Part shown: one piece after another, positions 51,951 through 59,254 of the stretch
Position numbering within the stretch: position 1 is the first letter of the stretch
Layout of the letters: each line of letters opens with the position of its first letter
Origin: Trichlorobacter ammonificans
Lineage (GTDB): Bacteria; Desulfobacterota; Desulfuromonadia; Geobacterales; Pseudopelobacteraceae
Direction of reading: 5' to 3'
DNA: 64,000 bases
NCBI RefSeq assembly: GCF_933509905.1
Contig: NZ_OW150024.1
Span: 434,001-498,000 of the forward strand
Program-made: the position numbers and the translations under genes
The notes under the pieces: model-generated
Database searches by the model: none
What the model was told of the DNA's origin: nothing
Seen by the model: only the letters and a program-made list of their open reading frames with translations

Positions 51951-51975
51951 TGTTGTGTGACGGCAACCGGTCGTC

Positions 51976-52485
51976 TCAGGACGTTTCCAGGTAGCGCCGC
52001 ACCGCATGTTGCAGCGACGGAAACCCGATCCGCCCGAAGTCGATCGCATCGCGACTGAGCCACAGGACCGACTCCAGGTCGTCCCCCGCCGTGATGGCGG
52101 GCGGCGTGTCGAACCGCACCAGAAAGATCAGGTCCAGGGTGTCGTACTCGATGCCGCGATAGAGGTAGCGGTTCGGGAAGGAGAACAGGTAGTGCGGGTT
52201 CGGAACGTCGATCTGCAGTTCCTCCCGCAACTCCCGCCGCAACGCCTCTTCCGCTGTTTCATCCGGGTCGACGAATCCCCCCGGCAGATCGAGCATCCCC
52301 CGTGCCGGTTCGTGCTTGCGGACACCGAAGAGCAGCCTGCCCCGGCATTCGATGATAACGGCCACGGCGGCGGCGACGTTCAGGTACAGCAGAAACCCGC
52401 AGTCGTCACAGGAAAACTGCTTGCGCGACGGCCAGGAGAGCCGAACGCCGCCGCACTGCGGGCAACGTGTTATTGCCGGCACCAC
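51976..52485 (-). CDS. Nudix hydrolase with zinc ribbon
   Basis: 169 residues. N-terminal zinc ribbon Cys8-x2-Cys11 and Cys26-x2-Cys29 (CPQCGG, CDDCGF), similar to NADH pyrophosphatase NudC but shorter. Complete Nudix box from Gly70: GFVDPDETAEEALRRELREE, with Glu88 and Glu89 for metal. Cleaves a nucleoside diphosphate linked to some moiety; substrate unknown. It lacks the SQPWPFPxS motif of NudC, so NAD(H) is not implied. 4 bp after the nitroreductase gene. Confidence 0.92.
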   Translation of the reverse strand: MVPAITRCPQCGGVRLSWPSRKQFSCDDCGFLLYLNVAAAVAVIIECRGRLLFGVRKHEPARGMLDLPGGFVDPDETAEEALRRELREELQIDVPNPHYLFSFPNRYLYRGIEYDTLDLIFLVRFDTPPAITAGDDLESVLWLSRDAIDFGRIGFPSLQHAVRRYLETS

Positions 52486-52489
52486 CGGC

Positions 52490-53050
52490 TTACTGCCGCC
52501 AGGTCCCGTAGTGGACGAACTCCTCCAGCGGCTTGCGGGGCGGACCGCCTTTCAGTTCACCGGCGGGGTAGCCCAGGGGGAAGAGTCCCACTACCTTGAG
52601 AGCGGCCGGTATCCCCAGCAGGGCTTTCACCTGCTCCTCGTCGTACACCCCCACGAAGACGGTGCCCAGCCCCTGGTCGTGGGCCGCCAGCATCAGGTTC
52701 TGCGTGGCGATTCCCAGATCGGCCATGTAGTAGGGCTGGTCGTGCAGCGCACCGGACTTGGCCGGATCCGCGCAGGCCACGATCACCACCGGCGCCTGGG
52801 CGATCCCCTTCTGGGCCGGGTTGGATTTGTAGCCGTAGGCGGCAAAGAACGACTCAACAAAGGAGAGCTCGCTGAGCTTCTCCCGCACTGCCGGATCGGT
52901 CACCACCACCAGGCTCCAGCACTGCAGGTTGGACCATGACGGCGCCCGGCGGACCGCCTCCAGCACCGCGGTCAGCTTTGCCGGCTCAACCGGTTGTTCC
53001 GAAAACCTGCGCACGCTCTGTCGTGTTCTGATCGCTTCCAGTGTCTCCAT
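52490..53050 (-). CDS. Nitroreductase family FMN protein
   Basis: 186 residues from ATG 53050 (AAGGAGG upstream); an open frame to 53137 has no ribosome site. FMN-binding start [31 protein letters not shown], and [20 protein letters not shown], then FPLGYPAG. Oxidoreductase of unknown substrate. Transcribed with the Nudix gene; both lie 96 bp downstream of the cadA stop and might be read from the metal operon. Confidence 0.92.
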   Translation of the reverse strand: METLEAIRTRQSVRRFSEQPVEPAKLTAVLEAVRRAPSWSNLQCWSLVVVTDPAVREKLSELSFVESFFAAYGYKSNPAQKGIAQAPVVIVACADPAKSGALHDQPYYMADLGIATQNLMLAAHDQGLGTVFVGVYDEEQVKALLGIPAALKVVGLFPLGYPAGELKGGPPRKPLEEFVHYGTWRQ

Positions 53051-53146
53051 GGCATCCTCCTTTTTACCTCGGTTTTCAGGAACCGCACTATACCGGGGTT
53101 GCTCAAAAATAGCCAGATCGCTGCACCCGCGAAGCACAGGCGCTTG

Positions 53147-55051
53147 CTAGCGTCGCAGCAGGCGCAGGCCGTTGCCCACCACCAGCAGGCTGGTGCCCAT
53201 ATCGGCGAACACCGCCATCCACATGGTGGCATGCCCCGTCACCGCCAGCAGCAGGAATGCCCCCTTGATGCCCAGGGCCAGGGTCACGTTCTGGCGCAGC
53301 AGCCGCACCGTGGCGCGGGAGAGCCGGATGAAGACCGGAATTTTGCGCAGGTCGTCATCCATCAGCGCCACATCGGCGGTATCGATGGCCGTATCGGACC
53401 CGGCGGCCCCCATGGCGAATCCGATGTGGGCCCGGGCCAGTGCCGGCGCGTCGTTGATGCCGTCCCCCACCATCCCCACCGGGCCGTCGGCTCCGAGCCG
53501 TTCGATGACGCGCAGCTTGTCCTCCGGCAGCAGTTCCCCCTCTACCCGGTCGATGCCGGCCTGGAGGGCGATACTGCGGGCGATCTCGACGCTGTCGCCG
53601 CTGAGGATCACGGTGTTGACTCCCAGGGAGTGCAGGTCGGCAACGGCCTCGCGGCTGGTTTCCCGCAAGGTGTCGGCCACGGCGAACAGCGCCAGGGCAC
53701 CGTGCTCGCCGGCCAGGAACACCACGGAATTTCCCGTTGCCACGAGCTCGTCGCGGCGCAGTGCCAGTGCCGGTGTCGCACACCCCAGATCCTGCAGCAA
53801 CCGGTAATTGCCCAAGTGGTACAGGGAGCCGTTGCTCAGCCCCCGTACCCCCCGGCCGGGCAAGGCGGTAAACGCCTCGATCTCCGGCAGGGGCGCCACG
53901 ACGCTGCCGTTGTCCCCGGCAACCGCACGGGAGACCGGATGGTCGGAACGGGCCGCCAGTGCGGCGGCCAAGCTGCGGCAGCGTTCCGGATCGGCGTCAG
54001 CCCAGGGGATGAAGGCGGTCTGTACCGGCTCGCCATGGGTCAGGGTGCCGGTCTTGTCCAAGGCCAGCCAACGTAATGAACGGCCAGCTTCAAGGTACGC
54101 CCCCCCCTTGATCAGGATGCCGTGACGGGCTGCGGCCGCCAGACCGCTGACGATGGTGACCGGCGTGGAAATGACCAGGGCGCAGGGGCAGGCGATCACC
54201 AGCAGCACCAGGGCACGGTAGATCCACTCCCCCCAGGGAGCGCCGCCGGCCAGGGGCGGCAGCAGGGCCACGGCCAACGCCACGGCGAATACGGCCGGGG
54301 TATAGCGGTGGGCAAACCGGTCCACCAGGCGCTGGATCGGGGCGCGGCCGGCCTGGGCCCCTTCCACGGCCCGGATGATGCGAGCCAGGGTGGAGTGGTC
54401 CGCCGGGGCCGTGGTCCGGAACTCCAGCTCCCCCTCCTGGTTGATGGTGCCGGCAAAGAGTCGGTCGCCGGCTGATTTTTCCACCGGCAGGCTCTCGCCG
54501 GTGATCGGTGCCTGATTCACGCTGGAGCAGCCGGACAGTACGATACCGTCCAGGGGAACCCGCTCCCCCGGCCTCAGGCGTACCCGACTCCCCACGGCCA
54601 CCCCCCGGGCTGCCGCCTCCTGCCAGCTTCCGTCCGGCTGCTGCACCGTGGCCTGCTCCGGCGCCAGGGCGAGCAGTCGGTGCACCGCCCGGCGGGCACG
54701 ATCCAGGGCCCGTTCCTCCAGGCGCTCGGCCAGGGTGAACAGGATCATCACCATGGCCGCCTCCGGCCACTGCCCGATGGCCAGGGCGCCGGTCACGGCG
54801 AGGGACATGAGAGCGTTCATGTTAAGGTCGGCCCGACAGAGCGCCCGCCACCCCTTCCGGAAGGTGTCCAGGCCGCCGAGGGCGATGGCGCAGAGCGCCA
54901 GCAACAGCCCGGCCCGGTGGTAGTCGCCGGGGAGCCAGTGCGCGCCTTCCGCGGACAGCGCCAATGCCCCGGCCAGACCAAGGCGCCACCAGGGCACCGG
55001 CCGGCCGCCATCACCGCCGCCGCAACAGCTGTCCGCGCAACAACCGCTCAT
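53147..55051 (-). CDS. cadA: Zn2+/Cd2+/Pb2+-exporting P1B-type ATPase
   Basis: 634 residues from ATG 55051 (AGGGAGG upstream, ATGA overlap with cadC). No HMA domain; instead the N-terminus has a Cys cluster (MSGCCADSCCGGGDGG, Cys4, 5, 9, 10), which may bind soft metal. Actuator motif PITGESLP, TM6 IACPCALV with STPV, phosphorylation site DKTGTLTHGEP, SDHPVS, GDGINDAPAL. TM7 Asn-x7-Lys (QNVTLALGIK) and TM8 FADMGTS (Asp-x-Gly) define the P1B-2 group, i.e. divalent Zn/Cd/Pb. Inner membrane. Reads from the CadC-regulated promoter. Confidence 0.93.
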   Translation of the reverse strand: MSGCCADSCCGGGDGGRPVPWWRLGLAGALALSAEGAHWLPGDYHRAGLLLALCAIALGGLDTFRKGWRALCRADLNMNALMSLAVTGALAIGQWPEAAMVMILFTLAERLEERALDRARRAVHRLLALAPEQATVQQPDGSWQEAAARGVAVGSRVRLRPGERVPLDGIVLSGCSSVNQAPITGESLPVEKSAGDRLFAGTINQEGELEFRTTAPADHSTLARIIRAVEGAQAGRAPIQRLVDRFAHRYTPAVFAVALAVALLPPLAGGAPWGEWIYRALVLLVIACPCALVISTPVTIVSGLAAAARHGILIKGGAYLEAGRSLRWLALDKTGTLTHGEPVQTAFIPWADADPERCRSLAAALAARSDHPVSRAVAGDNGSVVAPLPEIEAFTALPGRGVRGLSNGSLYHLGNYRLLQDLGCATPALALRRDELVATGNSVVFLAGEHGALALFAVADTLRETSREAVADLHSLGVNTVILSGDSVEIARSIALQAGIDRVEGELLPEDKLRVIERLGADGPVGMVGDGINDAPALARAHIGFAMGAAGSDTAIDTADVALMDDDLRKIPVFIRLSRATVRLLRQNVTLALGIKGAFLLLAVTGHATMWMAVFADMGTSLLVVGNGLRLLRR

Positions 55052-55440
55052 GGCCGTACCTCCCTGCGCTCCTTTGCCGGAAGGAGACACTCCCTGATAT
55101 GGTCTACCCCGGCCTGCAGCAGGTTGCGCACATGGGCGTCATCCAGGGTGTAGTAGACGATCTTGCCGGACTTGCGGAACCTGACCACCTGCATGCTGCG
55201 CAGAAGGCGCAACTGGTGGGAAACCGCCGAGATGCTGGCCCCCAGCAGGGCCGCGATATCGCAGACACAAAGTTCCTCCAGGGACAGCGCCTGGATGATC
55301 CGCACCCTGGTGGGGTCCCCCAGCAGCCGGAAGGTCTCGGCCAGACGCACGGTTGCCTCTGCGGAGAGCAGGTGCGGCGCAACGGCATTGATCTTTTCTT
55401 GGTCGATGCAGCTCACATCGCAGCAATAATCGCTTGACAC
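55048..55440 (-). CDS. cadC: ArsR/SmtB repressor of CadC type
   Basis: 130 residues from GTG 55440, with CAGGAG 6-7 bp upstream; the longer TTG start (55470) would overlap the operator. N-terminal CCDVSCIDQEKIN mirrors the C-x3-C of staphylococcal CadC, and ELCVCDIAALLGAS supplies the two Cys of the alpha3N site (Cd, Pb, Bi). Winged helix with recognition helix SAVSHQLRLL. Metal binding should release it from the operator at 55460-55481. Stop overlaps cadA start. Confidence 0.92.
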   Translation of the reverse strand: MSSDYCCDVSCIDQEKINAVAPHLLSAEATVRLAETFRLLGDPTRVRIIQALSLEELCVCDIAALLGASISAVSHQLRLLRSMQVVRFRKSGKIVYYTLDDAHVRNLLQAGVDHIRECLLPAKERREVRP

Positions 55441-55459
55441 GGGCGACTCCTGAAAACTA

Positions 55460-55481
55460 CATTTGAGCAATCATTCAAATG
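55460..55481. promoter_or_regulatory. CadC/SmtB-type operator
   Basis: CATTTGA (55460-55466), 8 bp, TCAAATG (55475-55481): perfect 7-bp arms in the layout bound by ArsR/SmtB repressors (ATTTGAx8TCAAAT). It sits 19 bp upstream of the cadC start and 90-110 bp upstream of the divergent gene at 55571. Confidence 0.7.
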
Positions 55482-55533
55482 AAGGGTAGCTGATTCCGCT
55501 TTGTCATGCAAGAGCACGGAACGCGTTTTGCGC

Positions 55534-55563
55534 TTTACAGTTCCACCGGATCTTTATTATAAG
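55534..55563 (+). promoter_or_regulatory. Candidate sigma-70 promoter for the Cys/His-rich peptide and efflux genes
   Basis: TTTACA (55534-55539), 18 bp, TATAAG (55558-55563). Transcription would then start around 55570, at or beside the ATG at 55571, leaving no room for a leader. Confidence 0.45.
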
Positions 55564-55570
55564 CTAGGTC

Positions 55571-55912
55571 ATGCTTCGTCTCGTCACCGCCATCATACTG
55601 CTGGTCAGCCTGCTGACCACCACCGTCTGCATCGGTGCGGACAGCAGTGCCGCAACCGCGGCCGCGGGGTCGGACTGCTGCCCGGTTGTCGTTTCCGGCG
55701 GCCAGGACAGTCACCACCCCTGCAGTACCGACGGCGGCAGCTCCCACGGCGCCCACTGCTGCGACATTCACACCCATCCGCAGGGCGTCACCGGCCCCCT
55801 GCCGACGCTGTCCCATCCCCCCCAGGAGTCACCGCAGCGTACCGCGGTGGTCCCGCACCTGGTTCCCCAGGATTTTTCACGCATTCCCTTCATACCGCCT
55901 CGAACCGTCTGA
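55571..55912 (+). CDS. Small exported Cys/His-rich protein
   Basis: 113 residues. Hydrophobic start MLRLVTAIILLVSLLTTTVC with cleavage near IGA-DS, then CCPVVV, HHPCSTD, HGAHCCDIHTHPQG: clustered Cys and His that could hold metal or act as a sensor. The C-terminus is Pro-rich without a known domain. No clear ribosome site (only AGG at 55565). Similar unnamed His/Cys peptides often start Cus/Czc-type efflux operons in Geobacteraceae (from memory). The predicted promoter could make it leaderless. Function unassigned. Confidence 0.55.
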   Translation: MLRLVTAIILLVSLLTTTVCIGADSSAATAAAGSDCCPVVVSGGQDSHHPCSTDGGSSHGAHCCDIHTHPQGVTGPLPTLSHPPQESPQRTAVVPHLVPQDFSRIPFIPPRTV

Positions 55913-56159
55913 TCAACACCCCGTTTCTCCCCGCTGCTCACAACTGAATACTGAGGAACTCGGAATGTGCCGATGCGCCGGTTTTTACGCTGGTACATCC
56001 CTACTGCTACTTTGTCGCATTCTGTTTCCCCTTCCCTAACCCTCCCCCGCTGGGGGAGGGAATGACTGCTCCTCCCCCCAGTGGGGTGCGGTTGGGAGGG
56101 GGGAAGCAACCGGCGAACTAATGTGACAAAGTAGCCTTACTTACCCAAGGAGTACGACC
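55913..56159. other. Gap of 247 bp, holding a MITE-like palindrome and the tolC ribosome site
   Basis: No gene was seen. The left 90 bp hold nothing recognisable. Positions 56006-56135 form the palindromic element described separately, and 56147-56151 (AAGGAG) is the ribosome site of the next gene. Confidence 0.6.
56006..56135. mobile_element. MITE-like palindromic element, 130 bp, no coding capacity
   Basis: Terminal inverted repeats GCTACTTTGTCGCATT (56006-56021) and AATGTGACAAAGTAGC (56120-56135) match at 15 of 16 positions. Inside them the inversion continues imperfectly (TTCCCCTTCCCTAACC against GGTTGGGAGGGGGGAA), with a central stem CCCTCCCCC/GGGGGAGGG (about 56040-56060). Such a structure fits a non-autonomous MITE or REP-like element in the leader of the efflux operon. 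Its transposase and target duplication were not found. Confidence 0.6.
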
Positions 56160-57476
56160 ATGCGATTGTTTCTTGTCGTAAGCGTCGCCGTTCTCTGGGC
56201 CCTGCCGTCCTTTGCGCTGGAGTCTTCCGCTCCCGCAACAACGCCGCTTGCATTGGCGGATGCCGTGACGCTGGCCCTGAAGCAGAACCGCGAGCTTGCC
56301 GCAGCACGTGAAGAACTGGCCGGTCTGACAACAGCCGCCGGATATGCCGGTACCCTGCCCAATCCGGTGCTGGAACTGGAAGGGAAAACCGGGGCTTTGA
56401 CCAACAGTCCCGATGAAAAGGGGTTTGGGATATCCCTGGCCCAGGAGATTCCGCTGATGCCGGTCGGCGCGCGGCGCATGGCCGTGGCGCAGGCAGAGGC
56501 GGACGTTGCCCAAGCCCGATTGAAGGGGCAGGAACGCGAACTGGCTGACCAGGTACGCCGGGCCTGGCTGGAGGCGGCGCTGTCGCAGAAACGGCTGCTC
56601 CTGCTCCGGGAACAGCAGGCGATTGCGGCAACGCTGCTGGAGATGGCAACCATCCGCTTCAAGGAGGGAGACATCCCGGAATTTGAACTGCAGCTTGCCG
56701 GTCTTGATCAGCGCAGGAGCAGCCTGCGCCATGAGGAAGCCGTTGCAGCCGCCGCCTCGCACAGCAGGCGGCTTGCCGGGCTTCTGGGGCTTGACGGACC
56801 GGGCAGCCTGCCGCCGCTTGCCGACCTGCCGGAGGTCCGGGCGATTGCCGGAACCGACGAGTCACTGATTGCCAACGCCCTGGAACAACGCCCGGATCTG
56901 GCCGCTCTCCGGCACGAACTGCGCCGGGAGGATGCCGCCCTGTCGCTGGCCCGGGCCGAGGCGGTGCCGTCGCTGACCGTGGCGCTGTCCTACAGCAACG
57001 AACGCTCGACCCAGAACGCCTATGAGCTGAGCGGCGCAGCCCTGACCGCGGGTAAGGAGCGCACGAACGACCATATCCTGGGGCTCAAGCTGTCAATGCC
57101 GCTGCCGCTTTTCTCCCACAACCAGGCTGAACGGATAAAGGCCGCAGCCCGGTCCAATGCTGCCCGCCAGCGCCTGGAAGCCGGCCGCCGCGCTGCTGAA
57201 AGCGAGCTGCGCGAACTGCTGGCGCAGCATCAGTTGGCCCGCAGGGCCCTGGAACTGCACCGCAGCGCCCTGGGGCCGACGGCCCGCGAAAACCTGAAGA
57301 TTCAACAGGAGGCGTTTCATCTGGGAGAGATCGGCATGCAGCAGGTGCTGGACGAAAAACGGCGGCTCGCCGAACAGCAGGAGGCTGAGCTGAACGCCCT
57401 GCAGACGGCAGTTGAGACCTACGTTCGATTGGAAAACGCGGTTGGCGTTTCAGTAACACCGGGAGGAAAACCATGA
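56160..57476 (+). CDS. TolC/CusC-like outer-membrane channel of a metal RND system
   Basis: 438 residues. Signal peptide MRLFLVVSVAVLWALPSFA-LE. Two OEP repeats: LALADAVTLALKQNRELAAA near the start and IANALEQRPDLAALRHEL, then a second helical hairpin (NAARQRLEAGRRAAESELREL). AAGGAG precedes the ATG. Stop overlaps the adaptor start by 4 nt. The CusC/CzcC type connects the pump to the outside. Confidence 0.92.
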   Translation: MRLFLVVSVAVLWALPSFALESSAPATTPLALADAVTLALKQNRELAAAREELAGLTTAAGYAGTLPNPVLELEGKTGALTNSPDEKGFGISLAQEIPLMPVGARRMAVAQAEADVAQARLKGQERELADQVRRAWLEAALSQKRLLLLREQQAIAATLLEMATIRFKEGDIPEFELQLAGLDQRRSSLRHEEAVAAAASHSRRLAGLLGLDGPGSLPPLADLPEVRAIAGTDESLIANALEQRPDLAALRHELRREDAALSLARAEAVPSLTVALSYSNERSTQNAYELSGAALTAGKERTNDHILGLKLSMPLPLFSHNQAERIKAAARSNAARQRLEAGRRAAESELRELLAQHQLARRALELHRSALGPTARENLKIQQEAFHLGEIGMQQVLDEKRRLAEQQEAELNALQTAVETYVRLENAVGVSVTPGGKP

Positions 57477-59254
57477 GGCAGTTGAGCAGACTCTTTTTCA
57501 TACTGATGATGACGGTGGCTGTTGGCTGTTCCAGCAGCGCGGACAAGCACGCCAAAGCACCAGCAGCGGCCGACGAGCCGGTACAGGTGACGGCCTGGAC
57601 AGCCAAAAGCGAACTGTTCATGGAGTACGCCCCGCTGCAGCCGGGCAAAAAAAGCAGGTTTCTGATCCACCTGACCCGGCTTGTTGATGGAAAACCGGTC
57701 ACCGAGGGGCCGCTCAAGCTGGAACTGCATCCTGCAACAGGCCAGCCGTTGACGTTCAGTGTGCCCGCGCCGGTGCGTCCCGGTATCTTCGAGGCAGAGC
57801 TGAGCGTACCGGAAGCAGGTGTGTACGCCCTGGAAGCAGTGCTGGAAGGGAAGACGTTCAGCGACCGGATCACCGTGTCCGGCATCCGGGCCGGAGCGCC
57901 TGCCCCGGCGCAGACAGTCAAAAAGGAAGAGCATACCGAACACGCCAAACCGGAAAAGCATGACGATCATGCCCCTGCCGGGAAGAATAAGCACAGCAAG
58001 GCAGAGAAACATGACGACCATGACCATGCTGACACAAAGAAGCATGGCAAGCCGGAACAGCATGATGACCATGACCATGGGGAGAAGAACAAACCTGCCG
58101 TGGTGCAAAAACATGACGATCACGATGATCATGATGACCACGGCCATGACGGCGAGCACGATCATCATGCCCCTGCCCAGGTGAGCGGTGACGGCAGCGG
58201 CAGCATCTCCCTGTCGAAAGTACAGCAGTGGAGCCTTGATATCCTGATGCGTCAGCCGGAGAAGAAAAAACTGGCCGGACAGATCATTGCCAGCGGCGAG
58301 CTGGTGGCGGCGGCCGATGGTGAAGCCACGGTGGCTGCGCCGCTGTCCGGCCTGCTGTCCGTTACCAGGCCGCTGCCCTATCTGGGCAAGCGGGTGGCCA
58401 AGGGGGAGGTGATCGCCCTGATTGAACCGCCGATACGGCCCGATGGCGGGGCCGGTCAGCTTTCAGCAGCCCACGCCGAGGCCCGTAACCGGGTCACCCT
58501 GGCCCGGCAGGAGCATGAACGGGCCCAGCGGCTGTATGACGCCAAGATCGCCCCCCGCAAGCGGGTGGAGGAGGCGGCCGCCGCCCTGGACAACGCCAAG
58601 GCGGCCCTTGCGCCGCTGGAGCGTTCGGCAGCGCTGCTCGGCGGCGACGGCGCAGGCCGTCTGGCCGTGCGCGCGCCGGTCAGCGGCACCGTGGTGGAAC
58701 TGTTTTCCGGCACCGGCAAGGGGATTGAGGCGGGCCAGCCGATTGCGCGCATCGTCAATACCGCCACCCTCTGGCTGAAGACCAGCCTGCCCGCCATTGA
58801 CGCCGGTCGCCTGCCCCGTCAACCGGTTGCCGGTTTTACGGTGGCCGGACAGGAGGGCAGCTTCAAGGCCGGCCGCCTGGTCTCGGTGAGCGGCATGCTT
58901 GATCCCCAGAGCCGCACCCTGCCGGTGATCTTCAGCGTTCCCAACCCCGATGCCCGTCTGAAGGTGGGTATGTTTGCCACGGTAGCGGTTTCCACCGGTT
59001 CCGTCACTGAATCTCTGGTGCTGCCGGCAGAGGCGCTGACCGAGGACGAGGGGCGCTACTTCGTGTTCCTGCAGACCGCAGGTGAGCGTTTTACCCGCCG
59101 GGAAGTGCAGACCGGCGCACGCCGGGACGGCCTGGTCCAGATCGTCAAAGGGCTGCGCGAGCATGACCGCGTGGTGGTGAAAGGCAGCTACTATGTAAAG
59201 CAGGCCGTTTCAACAGGCGCGAAGGAGGATCCCCATGCCGGACACGCCCACTAG
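57473..59254 (+). CDS. RND metal-efflux adaptor lipoprotein with His/Asp-rich tandem repeats
   Basis: 593 residues, far longer than the usual 380-420. Lipobox VAVGCSS (Cys19). Residues about 35-140 form an extra beta domain (VTAWTAKSELFMEYAPLQPG). Residues 161-228 are four 17-residue repeats with core KHDDHDH; 20 His lie between 154 and 232. From about 240 comes the membrane-fusion adaptor proper: lipoyl/barrel-sandwich (VAAPLSGLLSVTRPLPYLGK), long helical hairpin (HAEARNRVTLARQEHERAQ), second lipoyl half (VRAPVSGTVVELFSG) and beta barrel. The C-terminal DPHAGHAH adds more His. Probably a periplasmic metal buffer or sensor built into the adaptor (inference). Overlaps the pump gene by 20 nt. 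Confidence 0.9.
   Translation: MRQLSRLFFILMMTVAVGCSSSADKHAKAPAAADEPVQVTAWTAKSELFMEYAPLQPGKKSRFLIHLTRLVDGKPVTEGPLKLELHPATGQPLTFSVPAPVRPGIFEAELSVPEAGVYALEAVLEGKTFSDRITVSGIRAGAPAPAQTVKKEEHTEHAKPEKHDDHAPAGKNKHSKAEKHDDHDHADTKKHGKPEQHDDHDHGEKNKPAVVQKHDDHDDHDDHGHDGEHDHHAPAQVSGDGSGSISLSKVQQWSLDILMRQPEKKKLAGQIIASGELVAAADGEATVAAPLSGLLSVTRPLPYLGKRVAKGEVIALIEPPIRPDGGAGQLSAAHAEARNRVTLARQEHERAQRLYDAKIAPRKRVEEAAAALDNAKAALAPLERSAALLGGDGAGRLAVRAPVSGTVVELFSGTGKGIEAGQPIARIVNTATLWLKTSLPAIDAGRLPRQPVAGFTVAGQEGSFKAGRLVSVSGMLDPQSRTLPVIFSVPNPDARLKVGMFATVAVSTGSVTESLVLPAEALTEDEGRYFVFLQTAGERFTRREVQTGARRDGLVQIVKGLREHDRVVVKGSYYVKQAVSTGAKEDPHAGHAH
57953..58156 (+). repeat. Four tandem 51-bp units encoding 17-residue His/Asp repeats
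   Basis: Units start at residues 161, 178, 195 and 212 of the adaptor: EKHDDHAPAGKNKHSKA, EKHDDHDHADTKKHGKP, EQHDDHDHGEKNKPAVV, QKHDDHDDHDDHGHDGE. The HDDH core recurs at exactly 17-residue spacing. Confidence 0.85.

Noticed and set aside
55440-55470. Upstream TTG start for cadC
   Set aside because: GTG 55440 has a well-placed CAGGAG, and the extra ten residues would come from operator DNA.
57953-58156. Frameshift or assembly error in the His-rich adaptor
   Set aside because: The frame stays open, repeats keep register, and both flanking domains read normally.
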